Positions 17,691 through 25,847 of a DNA stretch of 44,206 bases are shown here, piece after piece. Under the pieces are notes generated by a model. It saw only the letters and a program-made list of their open reading frames with translations, did not search any database and was not told where the DNA came from. Location: NCBI GenBank assembly GCA_902475025.1, contig CABRXX010000020.1:1-44206 (forward strand). The letters run 5' to 3'. Within the stretch, counting starts at the first letter, position 1. Each line of letters begins with the position of its first letter. A program made the translations under genes and the position numbers. Source of the stretch: Merdiplasma sp905207905 (GTDB lineage: Bacteria; Bacillota; Clostridia; Lachnospirales; Lachnospiraceae).

Positions 17691-18338
17691 TTAAATATGG
17701 AAGCATTTTTGGAGCGATTTGATACTGCCCAATACAAAAATGGTATCTCCCTCCGGAAAAGCGGTTTCTGAGGTGATATTTAGATTCATCACACCAGAAT
17801 GCTTCACGGCCATGATATTGATGCCATATTTTTTTCGCACGTCTACCTGACCAATGGTTTTCCCAATCCATTTTTCAGGAATCGATAATTCAAAGATAGC
17901 ATAATCGCCGTTTAAGTCAATGTAATCAAGAATATGGTCTGCCGTATATCGGATAGCCGTCCAATCTGCCAGCTGCCGTTCCGGATATACGATCTCGTCT
18001 GCGCCGTTGCGGAGAAGAAATTTGGCGTGAACGTCTCTGGCTGCCCGGGATACCACCAGCTTTGCACCAAGTTCTTTTAAGAGAGAGGTAGTTTCCAGAG
18101 AACTTTGAAAGTTGTCGCCGATGGCTACCATGCAGACGTCGAAATTGCCGACGCCTAGAGAACTTACAAAATCTTTATCTGTGGCATCGCCGATCTGGGC
18201 ATTGGTGACATAGGGAAGGGCGGCATTTACTCTCTTTTCTTCTTTATCCACTGCCATCACCTCATGGTGAAGCTCATCCAGTTTCATTGCAATATGGCGG
18301 CCAAATCGTCCAAGGCCGATTAATAATACGGATTTCAT
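17691..18338 (-). CDS. ktrA: Ktr potassium uptake regulatory subunit KtrA (RCK protein)
   Basis: This 215-residue protein is the cytoplasmic gating ring of a Ktr/Trk channel. The RCK_N Rossmann domain has LLIGLGRFGRHIAMKL and the acidic ribose-binding end VMAVDKE. It continues through DVCMVAIGDNFQSSLETT and a linker (DYIDLNGDYAIFEL) to an RCK_C (TrkA_C) domain (IGQVDVRKKYGINIMAV, FPEGDTIFVLG). In KtrA proteins RCK_N binds ATP/ADP and RCK_C can bind c-di-AMP. The length (about 220) and single RCK unit favour KtrA over the double TrkA. AAAGGAGGA precedes the ATG at 18338. It is 112 bases downstream of ktrB. Confidence 0.93.
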   Translation of the reverse strand: MKSVLLIGLGRFGRHIAMKLDELHHEVMAVDKEEKRVNAALPYVTNAQIGDATDKDFVSSLGVGNFDVCMVAIGDNFQSSLETTSLLKELGAKLVVSRAARDVHAKFLLRNGADEIVYPERQLADWTAIRYTADHILDYIDLNGDYAIFELSIPEKWIGKTIGQVDVRKKYGINIMAVKHSGVMNLNITSETAFPEGDTIFVLGSIKSLQKCFHI

Positions 18339-18438
18339 AAACAGTTCCTCCTTTATTTTTGTCCTTTTATTTATAGCAGTTTTTTTACCCATACAGATCA
18401 CGGTGTTCTTAGCTTCCAGCAGGTTTTTTTAAAATTTA

Positions 18439-18457
18439 GGGCTGCCGGATTCAGCCC
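18439..18457 (-). terminator. Weak hairpin overlapping the ktrB stop codon
   Basis: On the - strand GGGCTG and CAGCCC pair around a 7-base loop. The first arm overlaps the ktrB stop codon, and TAAATTTT follows. It may partly attenuate transcription between ktrB and ktrA rather than fully terminate it. Confidence 0.4.
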
Positions 18458-19791
18458 ACTGTGATTTTTTCCTGGGGGTATTTCGCACAGCTGGTCTTAG
18501 AGACCGACAGAGCAGCGAAGATCAGGGTTAAACCGCCTACCCGTCCAAAGAACATCAGCAGGATTAAAATCATTTGGGAGATCAGCCCAAGGCCAGGCGT
18601 GATGCCCAGAGAAAGTCCAACGGTTCCAATGGCGGAGGCAGTTTCAAAGAGTGCGGGCAGCAGAGGGATATGCTCAACGCTGGAGATTACCATTCCTCCT
18701 GTGAGAAACAGCAGAATGTACAGGAGAAAAACAGTGGCAGCACTTTTTATGGCTTCTTCCGGGATACGCCGTTTGAAAAATTGGGTGTGCTGACGCTGGA
18801 AAAATACAGAGACAGCGGTGGAGATCATGACGGCAATCGTGGTAGTTTTCATACCTCCGGCAGTGGAGCCAGGGGAGCCGCCGATGAGCATCAGAAGGAT
18901 GATCAGCATTTGTCCGGTCTGGCTGAAGGCTGTAAGATCAGCGGTATTGAAACCTGCGGTTCTGGGAGTTACAGACTGAAACAGAGCGTTCAAAATCCTT
19001 TCGCCCAGAGGAAGATGAGAAAATTCACAAAAGAAGAAATAAATGGCTGGAAACAGGATCAAAGCTGCAGTGACAGTAAGGATCACTTTGCTCTGCATTC
19101 GGTATTTGCGAAAATGCCAGGTGTTCTTTTTGATGTCTTCCCAGGTGAGAAAACCGATGCCGCCGATTATGATCAAAGCCATGATGGTGAAGTTCACCAA
19201 TGGCTGGGCGGAATAGGTGGTAAGAGAGGAGAAGGGTTCTCTTACCCCCAGCAGATCAAAACCTGCATTGCAGAAAGCAGAGACGGAGTGAAAAAGCGCA
19301 TACCAAATACCTTTGAAAAATCCAAAATCTTTGCAGAACACCGGTGCAAGAAGTACAGTTCCCGTCAGTTCAATGAAAAAGGTGGTTTTTAAAATAAATT
19401 TTGTCATCCGCACAATTCCGCCTACATGGTGGGCGGAGATGGCTTCCTGCATAGTGCTTCTTTGCATCAGGCCGATTTTTCTGCCAGAGAGAACTGCCGC
19501 AGAGACCGCCACAGTCACCACCCCCATGCCACCGATCTGAATGAGAAGCAAAATCACAGTCTGGCCAAATGCGGTCCAGTAAGTGGCTGTGTCATGCCTT
19601 ACGAGTCCGGTGACGCACACTGCGGAAGTGGAGGTAAATAAAGCGTCAGTCAAGGAGGCGCCTGCTCCGTCGCAGGTGGCGGCAGGAAGCATGAGGAGGA
19701 GGCTGCCCAAAATAATGATGGATAAAAATCCAAGGATAATAATCTGAAAGGATGTAATATGTCTGTGGTTTTGTTTCTGCTGATAGTTCAT
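18451..19791 (-). CDS. ktrB: Ktr potassium channel subunit KtrB (TrkH family)
   Basis: This 446-residue integral membrane protein of the Trk/Ktr/HKT superfamily forms the K+-conducting subunit with KtrA. The four pore loops typical of the family are recognisable: STSAVCVTGLVRHDT, SVSAFCNAGFDLLG, SVTPRTAGFNTADL and ETASAIGTVGLSLG, each with the selectivity Gly. Membrane helices lie between them. About 450 residues is normal for KtrB. It is the first gene of the - strand potassium operon and starts with ATG at 19791 after a 403-base intergenic region. Confidence 0.94.
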   Translation of the reverse strand: MNYQQKQNHRHITSFQIIILGFLSIIILGSLLLMLPAATCDGAGASLTDALFTSTSAVCVTGLVRHDTATYWTAFGQTVILLLIQIGGMGVVTVAVSAAVLSGRKIGLMQRSTMQEAISAHHVGGIVRMTKFILKTTFFIELTGTVLLAPVFCKDFGFFKGIWYALFHSVSAFCNAGFDLLGVREPFSSLTTYSAQPLVNFTIMALIIIGGIGFLTWEDIKKNTWHFRKYRMQSKVILTVTAALILFPAIYFFFCEFSHLPLGERILNALFQSVTPRTAGFNTADLTAFSQTGQMLIILLMLIGGSPGSTAGGMKTTTIAVMISTAVSVFFQRQHTQFFKRRIPEEAIKSAATVFLLYILLFLTGGMVISSVEHIPLLPALFETASAIGTVGLSLGITPGLGLISQMILILLMFFGRVGGLTLIFAALSVSKTSCAKYPQEKITVG

Positions 19792-19840
19792 TCCGTTTAC
19801 CTGCCTGATTTTATGATGCCTTTATGCTATCTTAATTTGC

Positions 19841-19887
19841 ATTAAACTTGTATAAATAAGAGACAGAGGGTATTAAGATTGTATAAA
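19841..19887 (-). promoter_or_regulatory. Direct repeat upstream of ktrB, candidate KdpE operator
   Basis: Two near-identical 16-base elements, read on the + strand as ATTAAACTTGTATAAA (19841-19856) and ATTAAGATTGTATAAA (19872-19887), start 31 bases apart, about three helical turns. On the - strand they read TTTATACAA-N2-TTAAT. OmpR-family regulators bind direct repeats, and E. coli KdpE sites contain TTTATAC-like sequence. The nearer copy lies about 50 bases before the ktrB start, next to a possible -10 (- strand TAGCAT, 19824-19829). Confidence 0.5.
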
Positions 19888-20078
19888 GAAGGCGTCTGTG
19901 TATCCTGGGAGCACAGAAAAATCGGATAATCTTTATGATTGAGGTTTTCAAGACGGAAAACACGAAATTTTATGTGAGCATTTATGACAGAAATAAAAAG
20001 AAAGTAAAAAGAAAACGAAAAGAAAACAATAAAAAACAGGAAGAAAGTAATAAGAAAATAGGAAGTGTAAGAAATGGA
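19888..20078. other. Intergenic region between divergent ktrB and DUF975-CmpB gene
   Basis: This is the middle of the 403-base gap (19792-20194). It is A-rich, with purine runs on the + strand. I saw no tRNA, no c-di-AMP (ydaO-type) riboswitch core and no convincing small gene. Regulatory elements lie at its two edges and are listed separately. Confidence 0.5.
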
Positions 20079-20107
20079 TTGAATCTTTATACGGAATATA
20101 GTATTCT
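20079..20107 (+). promoter_or_regulatory. Putative promoter for the DUF975-CmpB gene
   Basis: TTGAAT (20079-20084) and TATTCT (20102-20107) are 17 bases apart, a sigma-A-like arrangement about 90 bases before the gene. A small inverted repeat GAATA-TAG-TATTC overlaps the -10. Confidence 0.4.
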
Positions 20108-20194
20108 CTAAAAATAAAGATTACAGGGCAGGAGGACACGGCAGGATAGGAAGAGGTGCCGGGAAGCCAGAAAACCTGAAATGAGGAACGGATC

Positions 20195-22039
20195 ATGGAA
20201 GAAAAACGGAGACAATGGAAGCGGCGGGGCAGAGCAGTGCTGAGAACACATTACTGGATTCTGGTGACCCTGTGCCTTGCTGCGGGGGTGATCGGTGCAG
20301 AATTTACCCATTCTCTGTCAAAGCTTGGGCCTTCTGTGGGACTGGAGTGGGGAGACAATTTAAATCCTCCGGATCGGGTTGCACAAGCTTTTCTGCATTT
20401 GGCGGCAGATGTAAAAAAAGGGCAGGAGGAACAGCGCAGAGAGGAAGCCAGAGCGGCGGAAAAGCGATACATAGAAAGCTCACAGGAGAATGAAAAGGCA
20501 GTTTTGGGAAGAAGCAGGGGCGTATTGTCTCTGATTGTAAATAAGGTATCCTCCGGTTCCTATCTGATCACGCTGGCAGTGGGATTAAAATCTCTGGTAG
20601 GTTCAAAGGATCTTGCGGCGGGGATCTTGATTTTCCTGAGTGTGGCGCTGCTTTGTTTTGTACAGATTTTTCTGATCGGTGTGTACCGGGTGGTGATGCG
20701 CCGTATGTTTTTGGAAGGGCGCTGCTATAGAAGACTGCCCTTTCAGAGAATGTGGCTGTTCTTTCAGGTAAAGCGATGGGTCCACGCAGGGTTTGTGATG
20801 TGGATCACCGGAATTTTGGAAATGCTCTGGTCCTTTACGATTGTGGGCGGGGTGATTAAGTACTACTCCTATTATCTGGTCCCCTTTCTTGTGGCGGAGA
20901 ATCCGGAGTTTGGAGCGCTGGAAGCTATCACTGTTTCCAGAAAGCTGATGAAGGGGCACAAGTGGGAGTGTTTTCTTTTGGAGTTTTCTTTCCTGGGCTG
21001 GGGATTTTTGGGAACATTCACCATGGGTGTGACAGATATTCTCTTTACCAACCCTTACCGTGTGGCCGTTGGGGGAGAATTTTATGAACAGCTTCGGCGG
21101 GAGGGACTGAAAAAAGGCATGGTATCGGAGGAACTGCTCAATGACAGGTATCTGTTTGAACAGCCCTCCCAAGATCTGCTGGAAAAGACGTATCAGGATG
21201 TGAAAACGGAGTGCCGGAAAGAGGAACGGTGGACGGTTCCCGTAAAGGGAGTGGAAAAATTTTTGGCAGAGTATCTGGGACTTACGATCAGCCGTCAGAA
21301 GCAGTGGAAAGAATTCGAGCGGCAGGAAAATAGAGATTTTTGTCTTGCCTATGACAAGATGGCTCTTTGCGGGGAGATCTATCCCACCAGGCTGTACCCT
21401 TTGTCCACAGGAAAAAAGAGAAGGAAACTGGCAGAGAGCATGAATTTTCTCCGCCGATATTCCATCTGGTCTGTGATTATGATCTTTTTTTTCATGTCCT
21501 GCGCAGGGTGGCTTTGGGAGGTGAGTCTCCACCTTATTACAGACGGTAAGTTTGTAAACCGGGGAGTGATGCAGGGACCGTGGCTTCCTATTTACGGCTC
21601 CGGAAGTGTGGTGATTCTGCTTCTGCTCTACCGCCTGCGGAGACATCCGGCAGCAGAGTTCGTGGCAGCGGTGACTGTGTGCGGTACTCTTGAGTATTTT
21701 TCTTCCTGGTTTCTGGAGAAGCTTCATGGGGGAGTGCGCTGGTGGGATTATACCGGTTACTTTCTGAATCTGAATGGAAGAATTTGCGCAGAAGGGCTGC
21801 TGGTATTCGGCGTAGGCGGTATGGCTATTGTGTATCTTGCAGCGCCCCTTCTGGATAGCCTGATACAGAAAATTCCAAAGAAGTGGCTGAAGCTGCTCTG
21901 CCTTACTCTTGGGCTTGCCTTTCTGGCAGATGAGGCATACTCTCTTAAAAATCCAAATGAAGGAAAGGGAATTACCAACACAAGATATGTAGAGCAATAT
22001 AGAAAAACAAAAGAAAAGAAGGAGGTAGCCGGGAGATGA
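20195..22039 (+). CDS. DUF975-CmpB fusion integral membrane protein
   Basis: This 614-residue membrane protein looks like two families joined. The N-terminal 290 residues resemble DUF975 proteins: a short basic start, RAVLRTHYWILVTLCLAAGVI, several membrane helices, and the AITVSRKLMKGHKWECFLLE helix. The C-terminal 190 residues match the CmpB/ABC-type IV putative permease family (PF06541 type): MSCAGWLWEVSLHLITDGKF, NRGVMQGPWLPIYGSGSV, GTLEYFSSWFLEKLHGGVRWWDY, NGRICAEGLLVFG. The two halves are joined by a cytoplasmic, charged segment (about 300-420). Function is unknown in both families. It overlaps the next gene by 4 bases (ATGA), so the two are probably coupled. Confidence 0.85.
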   Translation: MEEKRRQWKRRGRAVLRTHYWILVTLCLAAGVIGAEFTHSLSKLGPSVGLEWGDNLNPPDRVAQAFLHLAADVKKGQEEQRREEARAAEKRYIESSQENEKAVLGRSRGVLSLIVNKVSSGSYLITLAVGLKSLVGSKDLAAGILIFLSVALLCFVQIFLIGVYRVVMRRMFLEGRCYRRLPFQRMWLFFQVKRWVHAGFVMWITGILEMLWSFTIVGGVIKYYSYYLVPFLVAENPEFGALEAITVSRKLMKGHKWECFLLEFSFLGWGFLGTFTMGVTDILFTNPYRVAVGGEFYEQLRREGLKKGMVSEELLNDRYLFEQPSQDLLEKTYQDVKTECRKEERWTVPVKGVEKFLAEYLGLTISRQKQWKEFERQENRDFCLAYDKMALCGEIYPTRLYPLSTGKKRRKLAESMNFLRRYSIWSVIMIFFFMSCAGWLWEVSLHLITDGKFVNRGVMQGPWLPIYGSGSVVILLLLYRLRRHPAAEFVAAVTVCGTLEYFSSWFLEKLHGGVRWWDYTGYFLNLNGRICAEGLLVFGVGGMAIVYLAAPLLDSLIQKIPKKWLKLLCLTLGLAFLADEAYSLKNPNEGKGITNTRYVEQYRKTKEKKEVAGR

Positions 22040-23229
22040 CCGCTGTGTTTTTGTCACCGATTTATTTGATCCTGTGCCTGTATATTTTAAGAAGAATTTT
22101 GAATTGGCTGGGCCATTGCCATAAATGGCTGGGGAAAAGGAGTGTTTCCTGGACAGTTACAGGGATATTTGCCTTTTTTGTCCTGAGTCTGGCGTTGGTC
22201 TTTTTCCTTCCGCCCTCTGGGTTCCGCCGGATTTTGAAGCTGATCAGCAACTATTGGCTGGGTGTGCTTTTATACGGCTTTATGATGATTGCCGGGGCTG
22301 ACCTAATTCGGCTGATCCTGAAAAGAATATCTTTTCCCGGGAAAAAACTGCTGTTTTCAAGAAAGGGCCATGTGGCTGTGGGATTTTTATGTTTGGCAGC
22401 CACAGTAGGAATCAGCGCCTGGGGCATCTGGAATGCCGGAACCATCCGGACTACCCGCTACAGCGTCCAGGTGGCAAAGGAAGCAGGGAAACGGAAGGAT
22501 TTAAAGATTGTTCTGGTCTCTGATTTTCATCTGGGCTACAGCATTGGAACCTGGAATATGATTCAGATGGTGAAGAAGATCAATGAGCAAAATCCGGATC
22601 TTGTAGTGGTGGCCGGGGATATTTTTGACAATGATTATGAGGCGTTGGATGATCCCAAGAGACTGGCCCAGGTACTTTCCGGAATCGACAGCAGGTACGG
22701 GGTTTACGCCTGCTATGGAAACCATGACATTGAAGAGCGGGTTTTGGCAGGGTTTACCTTTCCTAAAAAAGGAAAAAAGCAGAGTGATCCCAGAATGGAT
22801 GAATTTCTGGAACAGGCAGGGATCCGTTTGCTTCATGATGAAGGCGTGCTGATTGACCAGGCTTTTTACTTGTATGGAAGGGCAGATTATGAAAAACCGG
22901 GCAGGGGAATTGAGATAAGAAAAACTCCGGAGGAGATTACAAAAGAGATGGATCTTACCAAGCCTGTGATTTTGCTGGATCATCAGCCCAAGGAGCTTCA
23001 GGAGCTTGCAGAGGCCGGGGTGGATCTGGATTTGTGCGGTCATACCCATGGAGGACAGATCTTTCCGGGGAATATAATCACTTCCCTGATGTGGGAAAAT
23101 TTTTACGGATGCGCAAAGAAAGAGAACATGTATAATATTGTCACTTCCGGGGTGGGGATATTCGGCCCCTATATGAGAGTGGGATCCAAAAGTGAAATTT
23201 GTGTAATTGATGTGGAGTTTACCGGGTGA
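22036..23229 (+). CDS. Membrane-anchored calcineurin-like metallophosphoesterase (YkuE/YaeI type)
   Basis: This 397-residue protein starts in the ATGA overlap with the previous gene. The first 140 residues hold about four membrane helices (LSPIYLILCLYILRRIL, GIFAFFVLSLALVFFL, NYWLGVLLYGFMMIAGA, GFLCLAATVGISAWGIW). The catalytic domain has the complete dimetal set: Asp163-x-His165 (LVSDFHLG), VVAGDIFDND, Asn229-His230-Asp231 (YGNHD), LLDHQP, and His336-x-His338 (CGHTHGG). YkuE/YaeI-like enzymes act on lipid or nucleotide phosphoesters. The actual substrate is unknown. Its last bases form part of a hairpin shared with the convergent AraC gene. Confidence 0.92.
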   Translation: MTAVFLSPIYLILCLYILRRILNWLGHCHKWLGKRSVSWTVTGIFAFFVLSLALVFFLPPSGFRRILKLISNYWLGVLLYGFMMIAGADLIRLILKRISFPGKKLLFSRKGHVAVGFLCLAATVGISAWGIWNAGTIRTTRYSVQVAKEAGKRKDLKIVLVSDFHLGYSIGTWNMIQMVKKINEQNPDLVVVAGDIFDNDYEALDDPKRLAQVLSGIDSRYGVYACYGNHDIEERVLAGFTFPKKGKKQSDPRMDEFLEQAGIRLLHDEGVLIDQAFYLYGRADYEKPGRGIEIRKTPEEITKEMDLTKPVILLDHQPKELQELAEAGVDLDLCGHTHGGQIFPGNIITSLMWENFYGCAKKENMYNIVTSGVGIFGPYMRVGSKSEICVIDVEFTG

Positions 23230-23244
23230 GTGTTCTCACCCGGT
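23221..23244. terminator. Hairpin shared by two convergent stop codons
   Basis: ACCGGGTGAG (23221-23230) and CTCACCCGGT (23235-23244) form a perfect 10-bp stem with a TGTT loop. Each arm contains the stop codon of one of the converging genes. There is no U-tract on either side, so efficient intrinsic termination is uncertain. Confidence 0.6.
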
Positions 23245-24075
23245 AAACTGGGTTCGGTACTGCTGGGGAGTCATCCCTGTTGAGCGGCGGAAACGCTGGG
23301 CGAAGTAGCTGCCGGAGGAAAAACCGGTGATCTCAGCAATCTGAGAGATGGAATAATCCGTGGTGCACAGCAGTGTCTTGCATTCCTCCAGCCGTCGTTC
23401 CAGCAGGTAGCTGATGGGGGAGATACCATAGGTTTCTGTGAAATGGTGTACCAGGTAATACTTGTTCAGGTGAGCAATAGAAGCCAGAGTATCCAAGGTC
23501 AGAGGGTTTTTGAAATTCTGGTCAATATATTTTTTTACCCCTGAAATCTCACGGCTGGCATTGATGGCCGGAGCGATGGAGAGCTGAAGCTTTTCATGGC
23601 GCATCAGGTAGATGAGAATTACATTGAGAAGATTTTGGCACAGGGTATCCCGAAAGGTTTTATTCTGCCGCATTTCCCGGAGCATGGTATCCAGACAGAA
23701 ACGGATCACGGAATGGTCTGCCTGACAGTTTACCCTTCCGTAGAGAAGGGGAGTGTGATCCGGCTGCATAAAGGTGAGTCCCTCCACGCCCAATACAATA
23801 TACTCCAGAGGATCCGAGTTGTTGGAACGCTCTGTGTGGGGAGTGTGGGGGCTGATTAAGATCAGATCGTCGGTCTGGACTTCAAAGGCTTCCTGCTCCA
23901 TCTGAAACAGTCCCCGGCCCTTATGGACATAGAACAGTTCTGTGAAATAATGGGTGTGCAGAATGCTGTCCCAGTCTGTGTCATAGCGGGCGGAGGTGAC
24001 GTAAAGCAGCCGCCCCTGAAGCGTTTGGGGCTGGGCCTGGGGATCAGGAGAAATGTCATATCGCCGGTTACTCAT
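23236..24075 (-). CDS. AraC-family transcriptional regulator
   Basis: This 279-residue protein has an N-terminal cupin sensor domain (about 25-110, HYFTELFYVHKGRGLFQM, VQTDDLILISPHTPHTE) and a C-terminal double HTH of the AraC type (about 178-275: NPLTLDTLASIAHLNKYYLV, then FTETYGISPISYLLERRL, ISQIAEITGFSSGSYFAQ, FRRSTGMTPQQYR). The cupin arm suggests sugar sensing. It is divergent from the galacto-N-biose operon across a 335-base gap and is its likely activator. GGGAGG precedes the ATG at 24075. Confidence 0.93.
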   Translation of the reverse strand: MSNRRYDISPDPQAQPQTLQGRLLYVTSARYDTDWDSILHTHYFTELFYVHKGRGLFQMEQEAFEVQTDDLILISPHTPHTERSNNSDPLEYIVLGVEGLTFMQPDHTPLLYGRVNCQADHSVIRFCLDTMLREMRQNKTFRDTLCQNLLNVILIYLMRHEKLQLSIAPAINASREISGVKKYIDQNFKNPLTLDTLASIAHLNKYYLVHHFTETYGISPISYLLERRLEECKTLLCTTDYSISQIAEITGFSSGSYFAQRFRRSTGMTPQQYRTQFTG

Positions 24076-24358
24076 GGAAAGATACCTCCCTGACAGTTGA
24101 TTTTAATTATCTTGCGTTTTTTCTTAAGTATAGAGCAAAGCAAAAAACTATGCAACTTAATCAAGAAAAAAGAACTGGGAAAAATAGAAAATTATAGAAA
24201 CACGCTAATGAAAAAACGAAAAAGGAAGAGGTCATTGTATAAAATGATTAAGAAAAAAGAGCCAGTGTTTGAAAGTATATAAAAAGAAAACAGGAGAATG
24301 GAGCAAGATATATAAAATAGTGAGCAAGAAAATGATTTCAATCCGGCTAAAACATTGC
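24076..24358. other. Divergent regulatory region between AraC gene and sugar operon
   Basis: This very A-rich intergenic stretch has no convincing gene. A 61-codon open frame at 24097-24282 is Lys-rich and lacks a ribosome site. The region should hold the AraC-family binding sites and the araC-side promoter, but I found no clear repeated half-sites. Confidence 0.5.
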
Positions 24359-24364
24359 TATACT
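24336..24364 (+). promoter_or_regulatory. Putative promoter of the galacto-N-biose operon
   Basis: TTTCAA (24336-24341) and TATACT (24359-24364) are 17 bases apart and lie 47 bases before the start codon. The -10 is good and the -35 is poor, as expected for a promoter that needs an activator such as the divergent AraC protein. Confidence 0.45.
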
Positions 24365-24410
24365 TAAATTACTTGAACTGTTAGTATCGTATTAAAAGGA
24401 GGATAACAAG

Positions 24411-25730
24411 ATGAAAAGAAGACTTAGTATGGTTCTGGCTCTCACCATGGCTGCTACCTGTGCATCAGGATTTACCGCTGTGGCAGAGGAGGCAAAGGAA
24501 TATGAAGGCCAGACCCTGAAGGTTGCCGCTATTGAGACTGCCTACGGCGCTGACATGTGGAAAGAAGTATGTGCCGCTTTTGAGGAACTGACCGGGGCTA
24601 CGGTTGATTTGGTTACAGATAAGAACCTGGAGGATGTGATCGACCCGTCCATGAGAGGCGGCGAGTTCCCGGATGTGGTACATTTGGCTACTGGACGTCC
24701 TGCTGGTCTGACAGAGACTCTGATCAAAGAGGAGGCGCTCACCGATATCACAGACGTTCTGGATATGACCATCCCCGGAGAAGACGGTATTGTGAGAGAC
24801 AAGATTGCAGGTGGCTTTACGGAGAGCTCCCTGACCAATCCTTACGGTGACGGAAAGACTTATCTGGCTCCTATGTTCTACGGACCCTGCGGATTGTTCT
24901 ACAATGCAGGATTGTTTGAAGAAAAAGGCTGGGATGTTCCGGAAACCTGGGATCAGATGTGGGAGCTGGGTGACAAGGCGGCAGAGGAAGGCATTGCTCT
25001 GTTCAGCTATCCGACCACTGGATACTTTGATGCATTCTTCTACGCTATGCTGTATGAGGCAGGCGGAGCTGAGTTCTTCGACCAGGCTACTCATTATGCC
25101 GAGGGTGTATGGGATACCGAGGAAGCTGCCGCTGTATTTGATGTGATTGAGAAGCTGGCTTCCTACACAGACAAGTCGGTTCCCTCTAATGCAAATAATG
25201 ATAACTACTTAAAGAATCAGCAGCTGGTTCTGGACAACAAAGCGCTGTTTATGCCCAACGGTAACTGGGTAATCGGTGAGATGGTGGATGCTCCCAGAGC
25301 AGACGGATTTGAGTGGGGCTTCATGGCTCTTCCGGCTCTTACAGAGGGCGGAGACCGTTACTCCTACTCCTTCTTCGAGCAGTGCTGGATTCCTGCAGGC
25401 GCTGAGAATATCGATCTTGCAAAAGTGTTTGTAGCATTCCTGTACTCTGATACTGCTGTAGATATCTTTGCTAAGAGCAACGCAATTCAGCCGGTAGTTG
25501 GTCTTGCTGACAAGCTGGAAGGCGACAATAAGACTTACTACAGCATCTATGATAACGGCGCAAAGGCAGCTCTGGGCGCATTTGCTACCACAGACGCTGT
25601 GGAAGGCGTAAACATTGCTGATACTGTATTTGGCACGGTTGACTCTCTGGTAAGCGGAGACAAGACAAGAGACGAGTGGGTAGAGGCAATCAAGTCTGAC
25701 AGCGATCAGTTAAGAGAAGCTTTAAAGTAA
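24411..25730 (+). CDS. ABC sugar transporter substrate-binding protein (family 1)
   Basis: This 439-residue extracellular solute-binding protein has an N-terminal signal (MKRRLSMVLALTMAATCASG), probably cut after AVA at about 26. The Cys at 17 is not in a canonical lipobox. The fold follows the SBP_bac_1 pattern (ETAYGADMWKEVCAAFEELT, PDVVHLATGRPAG, GPCGLFYNAGLFEEKGWDVP). The best-supported cargo is galacto-N-biose or lacto-N-biose, from the GH112 phosphorylase and NahK genes downstream. It starts with ATG after AAAGGAGGATAAC. A hairpin separates it from the permease genes, which would favour higher expression of the binding protein. Confidence 0.93.
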   Translation: MKRRLSMVLALTMAATCASGFTAVAEEAKEYEGQTLKVAAIETAYGADMWKEVCAAFEELTGATVDLVTDKNLEDVIDPSMRGGEFPDVVHLATGRPAGLTETLIKEEALTDITDVLDMTIPGEDGIVRDKIAGGFTESSLTNPYGDGKTYLAPMFYGPCGLFYNAGLFEEKGWDVPETWDQMWELGDKAAEEGIALFSYPTTGYFDAFFYAMLYEAGGAEFFDQATHYAEGVWDTEEAAAVFDVIEKLASYTDKSVPSNANNDNYLKNQQLVLDNKALFMPNGNWVIGEMVDAPRADGFEWGFMALPALTEGGDRYSYSFFEQCWIPAGAENIDLAKVFVAFLYSDTAVDIFAKSNAIQPVVGLADKLEGDNKTYYSIYDNGAKAALGAFATTDAVEGVNIADTVFGTVDSLVSGDKTRDEWVEAIKSDSDQLREALK

Positions 25731-25768
25731 GCTGACAGGTTTTTGATCTAATCGCATAAAGGAAAGAG

Positions 25769-25829
25769 AAAGGAGCTGTCGCAAAGTACGGTGACCGATA
25801 GGATACGGTATGTTTTGCGCAGCTCCTTT
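25769..25829 (+). terminator. Intra-operon hairpin between binding protein and permease genes
   Basis: AAAGGAGCTG (25769-25778) pairs with CAGCTCCTTT (25820-25829), and CGCAAA (25780-25785) pairs with TTTGCG (25814-25819), with one bulged T and a 28-base loop. There is no U-tract. It probably protects or attenuates mRNA so the binding protein is made in excess. Confidence 0.6.
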
Positions 25830-25847
25830 GCATTTAGGAGGAAGTCT

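Noticed and set aside
18574..19392. 272-codon open frame on the + strand opposite ktrB
   Set aside because: Gly/Gln/Arg-rich, no family pattern, lies entirely over a conserved channel gene.
19792..20194. Possible c-di-AMP riboswitch before ktrB
   Set aside because: Many Firmicutes ktr genes have one, but I could not find the conserved ydaO core or its pairing pattern on the - strand.
20603..22057. 484-codon open frame on the - strand opposite the DUF975-CmpB gene
   Set aside because: His/Gln/Pro-rich translation with no domain, exact antisense to a gene with clear membrane families and a ribosome site. A shadow frame.
24097..24282. 61-codon Lys-rich open frame in the AraC/operon divergent region
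   Set aside because: No ribosome site, low-complexity A-rich DNA, no domain.
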